Positions 23,401-42,789 of a DNA stretch of 64,000 nucleotides are shown here, in pieces. The stretch covers positions 36,196 to 100,195 of the forward strand of contig NW_026042776.1 in assembly GCF_023856365.1 (NCBI RefSeq). Reading direction: 5' to 3'. The DNA is from Brienomyrus brachyistius. Its lineage: Eukaryota; Chordata; Actinopteri; Osteoglossiformes; Mormyridae. The notes below the pieces were generated by a model that made no database searches, was not told the DNA's origin, and worked only from the letters and a program-made list of their open reading frames with translations. A program made the translations under genes and the position numbers. Position 1 is the stretch's first letter, and every line of letters begins with the position of its first letter.

Positions 23401-26400
23401 ATCAATTTCATAAATGCACACAAGGGGACAGATGAGAATGGGTGAATAAATCTCGTATTAAGAGGATGATGATGTTACCTAAATTAAAAAGTAACATGGT
23501 GTGTGGTCATAATTTCCCTCCTATCTGTTAAATCAGACCTCAGCCTAAACACTAGAGTCGGAAATCCATTTCTAAGTGAAAAAGGAAACAGAAAAATGAA
23601 AACCCTACCTTGCAGTTCAGTGATTACCGCTATATGCTAATTACCCAGTATGCTTTCTGACTCTCCATCGACTGCTCTGCTCCTACCAGGGCAGCCAAAC
23701 AGAGGCGCAAGGCGGACCGCATCGTGCTGGAATGTCAGGAACAGGCCTACTGGCTCGTCAACAGACCGCCAGTAAGCACCTCCCCCGAAACCCCTGACTC
23801 CCTACATCTGCCCCGGCGAAAACCCAGTATGCTGTGATTAGAGTAAAGCACACACTGGGTAAACCTGAACTCAATGCACCTTGGCAGCTCGAATATCGCC
23901 TCAGGCTGGGGGCGATTCTAGGATTTTTTTGAGGTTGTGGGGCAGAGTGGTGGCTCTGGGCCTAGGGATCTGTGCAAGCAAGTGGAAGGTTGTTGGTTCA
24001 AATCCTGTGAATGCCCAGAGTGATTCTACTCCGTTGGGCCTTTCAGCAAGGGCCTTAACCTGCAATTGCTTTGTCCTGGGTATGACATTAATCTACATGC
24101 AGGGCCTGTTAGGAGATCCTTCAACTTACAGGGGAAACTTGGCAGGATTGGCAGGAAGGCATAGGCAGGGTCCCATTCCCCCACAGAGAGCTGGGGGGGT
24201 TGTGCAGTTCTCTCCCACGACAACGGGTTTGTTCAATGAAGGAAGGCAAAGGAAACATCTGTAAGGACATATGGAACATTTCCGGTATAATTTTCGATCT
24301 CCGTCATCTCCAGAGCATTGAGCTCAGCAAAATTCACGGGGGGGGGGGGGGGGGGGGGGGGGGAGTTTTATCTTCGTTAAGTAAGACACACAGAGTGTCT
24401 CCATGCATACTTTGTGGGGGAGGAATATATCACTTCAGGCCTGATAACCCACTACTGCTTCAGTGTGATCATGAAATATTTACTTAGCTGGGAAGAAGCC
24501 TATGTTCTGTGGGACGAGAGCTTTCAGAAGACAGACAGGACAGCAGGCTGCGGGAATGAGCAACTGCACCCTCGCTGAGTGTAATTTGGAGTTCATGAAT
24601 AACACAGGAGAGTGGAGAATGAAAGTGTGGGACAGGAGCAGAGTGTGGTGTGTATCTGGCTTAATCCCGGCCGTCACTAGGGCCCCTTTCTGCTGGGTGC
24701 GCAGCATCTCTCAGGGCTAATAAGCATCAGCGTTTATGTGGGCCATTATCCCCATCCGGGGCGGCATCAGGAGGTGGGAATGGCAGCCACGCAGCTGCGG
24801 ATCACATCCTAAATTCAGCTTATTTTGCAGATGTACCTTTTATTGAGACTAGAGCAGTTGGGGGTTTAGGGACTTCTCTCAGGGGTCCAGTGGTGATGTC
24901 ACTCTGCTGACTGTGGGATTTAAACCGGCAACCTTCCAGTCATAGGCGGCGACTGCCAACCCGCTCAGCCACACACCACCTTCATTGATGAAACCCACCG
25001 TTTTGACGCCAATTAGACGGAAACACAGTTGAGCCAAAAACCACGCAGCGTAGGGCCCCCCAGTCAGGTGCTGCTCGTGTTTAAAAGGCAGGGACGCTCT
25101 GCACTCTGGTACGGCCAGGTGGACGGGGGAAGCTGGGGGGGGGGGGGGGGATTAAAACCAGCAAATGACAAAATGGCCGCTTCCTGCCTCCTTTCTCTTT
25201 GCCCGAGAAACACGAGACGCATCGCTAAGACTGGTGATGCTTGGATCTGGGAGAGAGGAGTGCGAAGGGACTGGGAGACGGCCTGAAGCTAAAATGCAGA
25301 CATGCTGTGTTTGCGTCTCCCCCCCCACCACCCCCCCACTTGTTGGGCCTTTTAAACGAGCTGGAAGAGGATCCCACCTCCGGAATACCGGATCCATTAT
25401 CTGACCTCTATTCCTGCGGCTCAGGCTTAATGCTGCATGTTAGCGGAGAGATAATGGATGTAATTGCAAATAGCAGCGTAATAATTTGCCAAATAGTCTC
25501 TCTGCTGTTAAGTCCTGAGCTGATCTGAAGCACTTTAATTGGGATTTAAGGAAACCATGTTAAATCAGATTGCATTCAGTATCGACATTTGGTTAGTTTA
25601 TTCTGTAAAGCAGGGTACCCCAGTCCTGATCATGGATACTGTGTCACCGACTGGCCCTCCAGGACCGAATGGTCCTTTTGGAAAGCTGTCACACTGTCCC
25701 CTACTGGGCAGTGTCGCCATGGGCTGTACCCAGTGGCATCATGGGAAATGTGACCAGTAGTGCTAAGGGGTATTAATGCAGCGTTAGACCGGCGTCAGTC
25801 TGCTTGAGAGAAACGAGCTCACTCTTCATCTGAAGTTCAGCTAAGGATTTCTCACCCTCTGATTTTCTGCAGCTGGGAACATTCAGCGTTCAAGAACAAG
25901 GCCCTGAGCGAAGGAACCGGCACAACTCCCGAGTCCAGCTGGTCTGAGCTTTTTATTAAGCATATACATTTTTTCCGTAATGCCAGTACCTGCTGTTTAT
26001 CGCCTCTGTCAGTCACAGGACCGGATCCGGGCAAACAAGAGAGCCGCTCGGGGCCTAGATAAGATCAAAGTCATGAAGAAAAAATATGTATATTAATATC
26101 TATATATATATGGCAGCTATAGGCAGAATAGGCTGTTGCCTTGGGCCCCCAAATTACCCAAGGAAGTGAAGTGATAATCAGTGTTTTTGGTGGGAGGGCA
26201 TCCGAGGGAAGCTCGTGTGTGAGTGTGACAGCACTTCGTTGTGCTCATCTTTCTGTCTCACTTCTTCCTCACTTCCTGCTCTCGTTTTCCATGCTAACGT
26301 AAGTACGTCAGCAGTCCCACAATACATACTCGTAATAGTGCTATATTATTCATGGTTTCTAGACTGGATGTCTGCTTAGTAAAGCCAGGAGCTGAGTGTG

Positions 26401-29400
26401 AGCAGAATTCCTACTGTCTGATTCCTTGCATGTGATTCGCTCGTGGGAGTTTTACCCTCACAAAAATGTTCTGAGGGCAGAAGGAAAAATGATTGGTTCA
26501 GAGAGATAACCAATTAGATTGTAGAGGAGGTGGGTCTAAGGAACTAGAGGAGGCAGGAACAAGACATCTGATTGGTTGACCCCCCCCCCCTCCTCTAGTT
26601 GCCTGTATCCACCACTTCTACAGTCTGATTGGTTATCTCTCTGAACCAATGAACCTTGTGCCCTCAGAACATTTTTGCGCAAGTAAAACTCCCATAAACA
26701 TGTGGCTTATATCATGTTTAGAGACGGTTTTGTTTCTTCCTTCTTTACAGAACAGAACGCGGACTACTACAAAAGAGAGGTAAGCCTGAAAGAATTTAGA
26801 GTGAACCTATTTCAGCTGATGGGATGGTTGCCAAGAACAACCAAAGAGGGTGATTAAGTGGGCTCTTAAGAATGCTGTCATAAGAAAATTGCTTCGGAAG
26901 GATCTACATCTGTGTTGTCGTTTTCTTTTGTTGGCTCTCAGATATTGACAAATTCTGTTTAAAGGTACAACAGCATGGCTCTTATCAGGGCTTGGATGTG
27001 TACCATGCTGTGCCTTTTTTCTGACTCTTATATTCCCCGTGTGATTTTTCATGGCTCCCGACACCAGATTGAACACATCAGGAAATCCCTGGGCCGCTCG
27101 AGGGTCAAGTCCTCCATCTGCCTGGAAAGGTTGGATAACAGCCTCCCCCACCTACCCCCCCCCAACACCTGTGATTCAGCCTCAGTCCCAGCATAGCTGG
27201 GGGACCACTGGTTCGACACCAGTCCACATTAGTCCCTAACTGGGGGATATCTCTGGGTATTCTGTATACTGTGCCTCTGATTGGTGGGGGGGGGGATCTA
27301 TTTCATGTTAATTCTGACAAAAATGCTGGGGACTGCTCTTTGTGAAAATCTAACCTCGTTATTTCGTTCTTTCGTCCATCTGCCCATCCATCTTTCACCA
27401 TAAATCTCAGAGTCACACATATCCTGGATTAATGATGCCTAACTAATATTGAAACCGGTTGACTATTAAACTGAATTGAACTGTATTTAACTGCAAATAA
27501 TTACTTAATATTGATCAGAAGGTCGCCGGTTCAAGCCTGGCTTCAGCACACTTGTGGGTCCTTGAACAAGGCCCTTAACCCCCAGGTTCCTGGGAGCCTC
27601 TACGGGCAGCTGCCCTTTGCTACCAAGCTTTCTCTCACCTATGGAGAGCAAGATGGAGGAGATGAAAAGAGAATTTCCTTATAGGGTTCAATGACGTATA
27701 ATCATTTCGTCACCATTTCGAGCTCCAGTTTGCTGGAATATGCCAGCATTGAACCTGAATATTTGATGACTTGCAAGGATTATAGAAAGTAGGACTAAAA
27801 CTGGGAATGGCTGGTCTTCTGTGTTCAGCTTCCTTAAGTTCAGCGAGCAGTACCTGAACCATGACCCCATGATGCAAGGCTGCCCCCCCAGCAACCCCTG
27901 GATAACAGATGACACGGCACTCTGGACGCTGAATGCCGACATGTGAGTGTGCGTTACCGCGCCCCATCCTGCCTCTTCAGGGCCACACCCCCAGAGGTGA
28001 CTGTCGTCTCTTCACTTCCACGCCTCCTGGTGCAGGGTGGAGACACCCACCAAGCTGCGGGTGGAACGATGGGGGTTCGGCTTCACGGAGCTCCTTAGGG
28101 ACCCTCTGGGACGGTGCAAGTTCAGGGAGTACCTGGAGAAGGAGTTCAGTGGTGAGCAGCATGTAGACCCCCCCGCCCAAGTAGATCAGCTTCATGGAGG
28201 CATCGTCAGCAAGTAAGAATCATATTCATTATTTGATCACTGCGGGCCTATTTGGGCAGTGTGTGACTCAGCAGATTGGGATTCATTGCAGGAGGTCATC
28301 AGCTCAAATCCCAGAGTCAGCTGAGTGACCTCACTATTGGGCCGTCGATCAGTTACTCCAGGGACTGACTGACCCTGCCCTCTCAAAAAAAAAAAAAAAT
28401 AGGATCTAGCATCTGCTAAATTAATAATCATGATCCCTCTATGAAAGGCAATTCTCCTCCATATTGGCATCGTGATGAGCGCCTCCTGCAGGTAGCTGAT
28501 GCATGCGCTGTTTCATTCACAGTGGAGAACCTCTGTTTCTGGGAGGCCTGTGAGGACATCCGGCACGGCGAGAGCGCTACGATCCCGCAGAAGGTGGAAG
28601 AGGTCTACAAGTGAGTGCGACCTTGTGGCCCAGTGGGACAGTTTGCATCCCAGTTGAATTTAGAGCAGGCCCTGATGTGGCACTTGCTTACTCCCAGTGG
28701 GACTGCAAAGCTCAGGCTCATCACTTCCTTCCCCCCAGGCAGTTCCTGGCCCCGGGAGCCAGCAAGTGGGTAAACGTGGACAGCAAGACCATGGAGAAGA
28801 CCCTGCAGGGCATGAAAAGCCCACATCGTTTTGTCCTGGATGACGCCCAGATGCACATCTATTTCCTGATGAAGAAGGTAGGAGCATTAACTGTGCACAG
28901 CCATGAAAGTGGATGACAGCTTCATTAAAACGGGCTCTCGGCCTCTCCTCTCACCCTCAGGACTCCTACGCCCGCTATTTAAAGTCCGATCTCTACAAAA
29001 ACATGCTGGCTAGAGCCATAGAACCACAAGAGACCAAAAAAAGGTAAAACTATTATCTTCTATAAAAGGGGTCTTTCTGTAATATATTCCATGTATTTTA
29101 TATAAGGGGATAAGACTCATATTGGTGTGGGATACACACAGGTTCTGTTTCTGGGGTTGTTAACGATTAATTCCAGGGATTTTTGGGCTTAGTGTGAACT
29201 GCTGGCTTCAGCTTAGCTTCGTCACTAAGACTACACAGAGTTCTGTAATGTTAATTGCTTTTGCGTCCCCTGTGATGCTCTCCAGTTTCTGTTTGTAATT
29301 CCACGGTAGTCAAGGATTTTCCAACATGGCTGACTTAGAAAAGGCAGTGCCACAAGTGTTAGCGGAACGCTAACATGTTCTCCTTCCCATCATGCCCCAG

Positions 29401-29533
29401 TGTCTTTCCCTTTGTGAGACGCCAGCGGCACTCCAGCCGTAACCCTGCCCTTTTCGCCCAGGCCTTAGAGGACAACGGCAAGACCAAGTCCCTGGGGTCA
29501 CCAGCAAGTCCCACAGCAGCCTGCTCTTCCTAA
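20416..29533 (+). CDS. RGS11: RGS11, R7-family regulator of G-protein signalling
   Basis: R7 RGS proteins speed GTP hydrolysis by Galpha-i/o and are obligate partners of Gbeta5 at membranes, bound through R7BP or R9AP. Exons: 20416-20512, 20805-20855, 22018-22124, 22508-22559, 22670-22728, 23278-23354, 23690-23771, 26019-26087, 26756-26779, 27068-27129, 27829-27942, 28036-28151, 28523-28610, 28739-28877, 28961-29043, 29401-29533. They sum to 1353 bases, 450 codons plus TAA, in one frame. Visible parts: DEP ([25 protein letters not shown]), DHEX ([31 protein letters not shown]), GGL ending in SNPW (residues ~248-251), and the RGS box ([12 protein letters not shown] to [14 protein letters not shown]). 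The short tail [12 protein letters not shown] resembles human RGS11 rather than RGS9, RGS6 or RGS7. The first coding exon is not identified. Exons 26019-26087 and 26756-26779 have weaker borders. One RGS-box position reads FSVENL instead of FSGENL. Confidence 0.95.
22241..22373. mobile_element. Palindromic MITE-like repeat, copy 2 (RGS11 intron)
   Basis: It opens CAGTATTTCTCAATCTGGTC and closes with GAGGACCGGATTGGGAAACA CTG, and contains two AAAAACGTGGA/AAAAACGTAGA phrases around a GGGAGCTGGGAGGGAGC core. It is a relative of the element at 12353-12519. It begins 117 bp after the RGS11 exon ending at 22124. Confidence 0.6.
22825..23050. mobile_element. MITE with long inverted ends, copy 1 (RGS11 intron)
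   Basis: The 226-bp element runs from TGGGAGTTTTACTTACACAA to the inverted end TTTTTGTGTAAGAAAACCTC CCA. Inner inverted parts include AAAAATGATTGGTTCAGAGA and CCGAACCAATCATTTTCC, and GGAGGCAGGAGC against GGTCCTGCCTCCTC. It has no coding capacity. Sub-terminal AATCTGATTGGTT matches the 29-bp satellite unit in the U2AF2 locus. Confidence 0.8.
23942..24100 (+). repeat. tRNA-derived SINE fragment
   Basis: An A-box-like GTGGCTCTGGGCCTAGGGAT is followed by a B-box-like GGTTGTTGGTTCAAATCCTG and by TCAGCAAGGGCCTTAACC. It lies in the large RGS11 intron between 23771 and 26019. Confidence 0.55.
24340..24363 (+). repeat. Long G homopolymer in RGS11 intron
   Basis: An uninterrupted run of about 24 G. 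A shorter run of about 15 G follows at 25136-25150 in the same intron. They have no coding meaning and are places where read errors are likely. Confidence 0.9.
24826..24985 (-). repeat. tRNA-derived SINE (minus orientation)
   Basis: On the minus strand it reads TGGCTGAGCGGGTTGGCAGT (A-box region) and GGTTGCCGGTTTAAATCC (B box), followed by a body with ACATCACCACTGGACCCC. The same body occurs at 15024-15232 and 14060-14216. Confidence 0.65.
26444..26694. mobile_element. MITE with long inverted ends, copy 2 (RGS11 intron)
   Basis: The 251-bp element runs from TGGGAGTTTTACCCTCACAA to TTTTGCGCAAGTAAAACTCCCA (given in two parts: TTTTGCGCAAGT, AAAACTCCCA). It shares GAAAAATGATTGGTTCAGAG and AGATAACCAATTAGATTGTA with the copy at 22825-23050. 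It lies 62 bp before the short RGS11 exon at 26756. Confidence 0.8.
27500..27610 (+). repeat. tRNA-derived SINE fragment
   Basis: A B-box-like GGTCGCCGGTTCAAGCCTGG is followed by TTGAACAAGGCCCTTAACCC, a phrase typical of fish SINE bodies. The head is degraded. It is in an RGS11 intron. Confidence 0.5.
28254..28400 (+). repeat. tRNA-derived SINE with A tail
   Basis: It carries TGTGACTCAGCAGATTGGGA, a B-box-like GGTCATCAGCTCAAATCC and GACTGACTGACCCTGCCCTC before a run of A. It is related to the copy at 14237-14385 and lies in the intron between RGS11 exons at 28151 and 28523. Confidence 0.65.
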
Positions 29534-29805
29534 CACTGCCTCCTGGGGGGGGGATGCACTCTGAGCTCACTGCTGCCCCACAGAGGCTGTTTGGGGGCGG
29601 TGCTCTGCTGCTCTATTTGACGCAGTCTTCCAGGATTTTTAACTTCGGATGTATTTTTATTATAGTGTCATGTTAAATAAGAACAGACTAAATTATGGTT
29701 TAGATCAGAAGTGAGAAAAGTCCTGTGTCTCTATATATAGGAAAAGTTTATTTCATTAGTAACAGACAAACCATAGTTGAGCCAAATATTGCCTTATTAC
29801 TAAGT

Positions 29806-30019
29806 AATAAACATCTGCATACAACTTTCACTGAAACAATGGTTGTAATAGATAAATAGCCATTTAAAACTTGGCATTTAGCTCAGTGCTTATAATGTGG
29901 ATTGTGTCCCATATTCCAGATCAAAACTGTGCAGTTTCGAACCTGCATCATGTCTGCTTCAGATTCCAGCAGCTTCTCTCATCCTTTGTTCATTTACTTC
30001 TTCAGCATTTCTCAATAAA
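29806..30019 (+). terminator. Candidate RGS11 polyadenylation signals
   Basis: AATAAA occurs at 29806-29811 and again at 30014-30019, 273 and 481 bases after the RGS11 stop. Either could end the transcript; the sequence does not decide which. Confidence 0.4.
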
Positions 30020-33000
30020 TTAAGCAAGTTTTTAATTCACCTTTAGTGGAATTCTGTCACTTAAATACCAAAATAGAATAACACAGGTGTCGTACTTTTC
30101 AACCATTTTTCTTTTGGCTTATAAACGGCATGTGCTACTCTGAGATCACTGACCTGCTGGAGATGTGGTTCGGAACCGCAGGTGACCTCGAGTTCTTTTT
30201 TTTTTCCTCCGTGGAGGGAATCAAACAACAAAAGAGATTAGCCAGAGATCCACCCTGCACGGACTTGCTGGTATGATGGGAACGGGACCTAGATTTACTG
30301 GAAGCACAAAGAGAGCAAACTAAATTCTGCCCAACAGACAGGCGGAACAAATCGCTACAAAAGGTTTCAGTCACCTGTCTCCCCTGCCAGGACAGCACCT
30401 CCCTCCCACAGCGCACCAACAATACATTATACTATTATACCGTGTCTTGGAAAAGTATTGGAATCCTACTTAGTGTTTTAAAAAGCAGCACATTTCTAAA
30501 TTATCTATATCCCAGTCCCTGAAAGCTATAACTAAAGATTACTGAGGGTAAGATGAATCTCTGCTGCATCTCATAAGTTCATTAAAAATCGAAACTTCCT
30601 TTCTTTCAGAACTGAATTTTCTGCCATGTTGGTCTTTAAAATTGTCCATTCGGCTCCAACAAGCTTTCGAACTCCAGTTTGAATGAAATATTGGGCTGCG
30701 AATGTGAAGTAGACAGGGTCATGGTGAGGAATGCGTCAGGAATATGGGGCGTGTCTGGAAGTCTGTGTCCATCACCAAAGCCTGTGATATTCATTATTGG
30801 CGGTTTGTTTATTGGCTGCTAAGGCTCACAATGGAAGCTCAATACTAAGTGTTTTGAATTACTGAAGTTTGCATGTTGACGGAGCCGGGATGGATGGATG
30901 GATGGATAGATAAATGTTTAATAATACATGCAGTACAAGTGTCAAACTAACTTTACCAGACAAGCCCATTAAAACGAGGCTCTCAGTTTCTCTTGAAATT
31001 CTTATGTAAAAAAAAAAAAAAATAATAATAATAAACTACTTTGCATGTTACTTTTTAATAGATTTCCTTTTTAAAAAATTAAATCTGACTACGCAAATCC
31101 TTCAACTCCTACACTACCCATCAAGGCAATCCTCAGGATTCCAGCAGCACAGAGTTAACTGATGTTCTGCGCGGTTCTTAAAAATGCATGAAACTCGCGA
31201 GATAAAAATAAAACAACCGCAACAGAGAATACTGAAATTCCGTCTTCATATTACTGAAACATACAGGATTAAGAGACAACATGAAGTTGGGAAAGGGATT
31301 GGTGGGGGGTGGGGGGTGGGATTAAAGGCACTGTCAGCATAACATCATAAAGACGGCACCGATGTCCATTTGCCATGGATTATGTTGTATTCTGCGACTA
31401 AAAAGGACCCATAATCTGATTAAGTTCACATCAGACTAATGAGTGAATCTTCTCTGACAGCATTACTGACGCATAGCCCGCCATCCAGAGCTGCATTAGT
31501 GCGTTATGGGTTTCTAAGGCCCACCTTAACACAGCAGGGAAACACGTGCTGCTTAGTACGCTATTTCTCGGATCTGTAACATCGTAAGGTCACAGTACAA
31601 CGTCGTGTCTTTCTGCAACTTTATAGCAGGGCTGAACAGCCAGGTGGCATTTTGGGCATTTTCAAGGTGAGCCGATGGGTAGGCGAGCCGGCAAAAATCT
31701 TGGGGAACCCCCCCCCCCTTTCCCAGTCAGCAAAATTTATTGCACAGCAAAAGTTATGGAGACCCCAGCTCTGTAAAATTTACTGTGGGAGTCCAAGGAA
31801 ACTTTAAAAACACAATATCTCAATCTCCGGAGTCCTTTAAACCTAAAAAATATACAAAGAAATCTATGCTGTGATTCTGCTAGAGAATTTGGGCCCCATG
31901 AATGCATATCATATTGGGCCACAAACCCACACCAATGCAGTTATGTTCCAAGTTTTTTACTGTCCTAATCTCCCCCCCTTAACTGCGCCCCAGACTTGAT
32001 GTTCCACGTTACAATTTCAACCAAATGTTGTGTGTTAAAAAAAAAATTAAATTGTGCACCAAAATTTTTTAACATGAAAGCAAGCATTAATAAAACTTAA
32101 TCAAATGTTGATTTTTTTTTTTTTATATATAGAATTTCTCATTGTTTTGCTGATATCTGGGAAAACTGGGTTCATGGATCGGGATGGAAAGGCATGTTCA
32201 ACGCACATTTTTTTTTAAATATTGATTTCCAGCAACTAATAAGCAAATCGAGGGAAATCTGCAAGGTACAAATCTGCAAGGTACAACAGAACCGTTCATC
32301 TCATTTCTACCCCGTCAAATCGCGTCCCAGGCTTTCTGGACCTCCCACTGAAATGCATTCAGCGACATCCACCTAAACAATTGCATTACCCCGGCAACGG
32401 GACTGCAGTAATCTCATTTAGTCTGAGAATTTGTGTGTCAGAAGGTAGAAAATTAGGATACGGACACGTTGCTCAAAGAGTGCCACGGAGTCACCAGCAG
32501 TATCATCAAACACGCCATTTAATACAATAATTTTTTTATCATTGTTTGTATAAATACAAATGATTCTTATTAAACAGCATGACTGACTCGTGCAATACAA
32601 ATAGGCATATGCATCAAAACCTTTATTAGATTTCAGAAATCACAGAAGAAAATCAAGCTTGGCAAAATAAAAATTATGCAAAATTATCCAGTATATTTCA
32701 GCCGTTTCTATAAATGTACGCTAAGGTGGTACTTGCCAACGCCGAAACAATTCTCTCATCCAGTCACAGTGCTCTTTAAAATGGAGATACTTTAATTTAT
32801 TTAAGGTTGAGTTAAAACACGACATTTAATATTCAGAATAAAATCAAAATCTGATAAGGGATTCACATCGTTTACCGTTTAACTGGTATGTCCATTTTCG
32901 ATAGGCTTGTTGGGTGGGTAAAAACCCTATTTAACTGATCAGGGTCACTTAGGCAAGTTCACCTTAATTAAAAACAAAATAACTAAACAGCACATAACTA

Positions 33001-33474
33001 GTCAAAGTGTAAACTCTGCTGTTGGCAAAAACTGTACGGCTGGACCCCCAAGGGCACCAGCGACTGTAGGGCCTTGCTTGGCCAGTAGGGGGCCCCCTTG
33101 CACGTGACATTGCAAGGATTTGTAAGTTGTAGGGCGCAGATGGGAAACGAGGTGGGGTAAGAAGCATTTAAAGTGCGGAGCCACATACAGCCATGGGGGT
33201 GGGTTTGGGTTTCTAGCACAGCCTGCAAAGACCAGAATAAGTTCCTTTCCTCAACACACTAGCGCCCCCTTGGCCAAACACGACCCATGGTCACCTTGCA
33301 AATCATTAAGCTGCCCTGAACCCCACTCTGCTTTCAGTAAGTGCCATTTAAAAACAATGATATACACACATTTTCAGGAGAGCACCTGTGAAGTCACCCC
33401 CCCACACACACACACACACACTACTGGCATTGTTTGGCACCCGACCCATGTAAACCTGACCCCGATTTGCATAA

Positions 33475-33480
33475 TTTATT
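33475..33480 (-). terminator. Candidate CLCN7 polyadenylation signal
   Basis: The minus strand reads AATAAA here, about 945 bases past the CLCN7 stop at 34426. No nearer canonical signal was noticed on this strand. Placement is by motif only. Confidence 0.35.
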
Positions 33481-33961
33481 CAGGTATATATCAGAAACCA
33501 GGGTTTCTGCCACCTAGAGGCTGTACGGCGCAACAAGAGACAAATCGCCATCAAAAACACAGGACCTGGAGAATCACCCGGGGTGGGGGGGATACATACT
33601 GTCACGTACTGGCGTGGGTGGGGGAGGACGCAGGCAGTGTGGCAGTCAGCCAATGGGCGAATTCACGAGAAAAAACACTGTATGTTAAAAACCGCTAGCA
33701 TCCAGCATGAGAGAAAAAGGTCAAAGCGAGTCAGGGTTTTTCCGGGGGGGGGGGGGGGGGGGGCAGGGTTGGTCTTACCTACACTGGCATGGGAGGGGTG
33801 GGAGGCATTGGTTAATGGTACAATGTGCAAGACAATTATCTGGGAGAGGAAAATTAACTTCCCCTAAAGTAAAACTAAAGTCACAAGAAAACTGTGGTAC
33901 CCTCTGTCAATAGACCACACTCAAAAAACTCTGAGTAAAAGAGGAACGTTATTGGCCTGGC

Positions 33962-33965
<4 letters not shown>

Positions 33966-34009
<44 letters not shown>

Positions 34010-34111
34010 GCTTGAAATGCTTTTTACACATTTACACTAATGTATATCACAATGCTACCAAAGCTTTGCAAATGACCACAGAGCGGGACTGACACCCAAG
34101 TGTGTGTAGAA

Positions 34112-34152
<41 letters not shown>
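33966..34152. repeat. CT and AC microsatellites 3' of CLCN7
   Basis: An uninterrupted CT run (about 33966-33999) passes into a short AC run, and a second, longer AC run covers about 34114-34152. They fall in the presumed CLCN7 3' UTR. Confidence 0.9.
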
Positions 34153-34157
<5 letters not shown>

Positions 34158-34425
34158 TCTCTCTCTGAAGTGCTTTAAAAACATAACGGATAAATTATTT
34201 TATGTGCAAACTGGGAGGGGGCAACAAAAAGTCGCAAAACACACATGGAATCGATCCCCTCCCCCATCACAACCAACCCTCGGTGAACGAAACCAGAAAG
34301 TCAGTCATTGGCATCCCGGGTTCCGGACTTTGCTGAAATGCACGACCGGTGCGGGTTCTGGCGGGGGCTGACTGGGGGCAGGGGGGGTTGGCCTGGTGAG
34401 CAGCGCGGCAGTCGCCTTCCACGCA

Positions 34426-40822
<6,397 letters not shown>

Positions 40823-41132
40823 TCAGCTCCACTAAACTGGAAATATTCAGCAAAGGTCATACAGGGGTCTTTATTGCAAGGATAAGACTCCACTGGTGTG
40901 ACTCCATGCCTTTGTGGCATTTTTTTCCTGGATTATTCATCAACACAGAGCCACCTTGTACTTTCCATCCTGAAACCGAAAAATCAATGGCGGAGGCCGA
41001 AGAAGCCCAACGCTGACAGGACACTCTAATAACCTTTTTTTTACTCATCATAGCTTCCCTTCTTCCTTGAGGGTAACATTAGATTCTGGAAGCATGGAAC
41101 TGATCTGAGATCAGAGCTTCGGGTGTGTATAT

Positions 41133-41317
41133 GGGTGTGTCGAGACTAGATGGTCAGTATGGATAACTAAGGTGCACTAAAATTGGGTGAGCAGGCAAGG
41201 CATGTCACCCAGGTTGTGTGACAATTATTTTATATATATGTATATATATATTCCATCCACCATCCCTCCTTTACGGAGAACTGCGTTATTTTTATTGTCC
41301 ATTACGAAGAAAAAAAA

Positions 41318-41412
<95 letters not shown>

Positions 41413-42061
41413 TATTTATGGGTGTATCGAGACTAGATGGTCATTATGAATAACTAAGGTGCACTAAAATTGGGTGAGCAGGCAAGGCATGTCACCCCGG
41501 TTGTGTGACAATTATTTTATATGTATGTATATATATATTCCATCCACCATCCCTCCTTTACGGAGAACTGCGTTATTTTTATTGTCCATTGCGAAAAAAA
41601 AAAACTATATATATACATATATATTTATGGGTGTATCGAGACTAGATGGTCATTATGGATAACTAAGGTGCATTCAAATTGGGTGAGCAGGCAAGGCATG
41701 TCACCCAGGTTGTGTGACATTAATTATTTTATATATATGTATATATATATTCCATCCACCATCCCTCCTTTATGGAGAACTGCGTTATTTTTATTGTCTA
41801 TTGCAAAAAAATAACACAAAAAAACTATATATATATATACACACATATATATTTATGGGTGTATCGAGACTAGTTGGTCATTATGGATAACTAAGTTGCA
41901 CTAAAATTGGGTGAGCAGGCAAGGCATGTCACCCAGGTTGTGTGACAATTATTTTATATAAATGTATATATATATTCCCTCCACCACCCCTCCTTTACGG
42001 AGGACTGCTTTATTATTAATATCCATTGCGAAAAAAAAACACAAGAAAAAGAAAAAATATC

Positions 42062-42121
<60 letters not shown>

Positions 42122-42142
42122 CATATATACATATATACATAT

Positions 42143-42190
<48 letters not shown>

Positions 42191-42248
42191 ATACATATAC
42201 ATATATATATATATACATATACATATACATATATATATATACATATAC

Positions 42249-42324
<76 letters not shown>

Positions 42325-42511
42325 GTGTGTCGAGACTAGATGGTCAGTATGGATAACTAAGGTGCACTAAAATTGGGTGAGCAGGCAAGGCATGTCACCC
42401 AGGTTGTGTGACAATTATTTTATATATATGTATATATATATTCCATCCACCATCCCTCTTTTATGGAGAACTGCGTTATTTTTATTGTCTATTGCAAAAA
42501 AAAAAAAAAAC

Positions 42512-42543
<32 letters not shown>

Positions 42544-42756
42544 TATTTATGGGTGTATCGAGACTAGATGGTCATTATGGATAACTAAGGTGCACTAAAA
42601 TTGGGTGAGCAGGCAAGGCATGTCACCCCAGTTGTGTGACAATTATTTTATATAAATGTATATATATATTCCCTCCACCACCCCTCCTTTACGGAGGACT
42701 GCTTTATTATTAATATCCATTGCGAAAAAAAAAACACAAGAAAAAGAAAAAATATC

Positions 42757-42789
<33 letters not shown>

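Larger units (their letters stand above)
29534..34425. other. Convergent 3' region between RGS11 and CLCN7
   Basis: This gap should hold both 3' UTRs. It contains T and A runs, a GGATG simple repeat near 30890-30905, an AC run at about 33404-33421, a G run of about 18 at 33745-33762, a CT run at about 33966-33999 and an AC run at 34114-34152. I see no further coding exon on either strand. Confidence 0.6.

Noticed and set aside
41962..42370. Long frames of alternating Tyr-Ile
   Set aside because: Translation of TA microsatellites, not genes.
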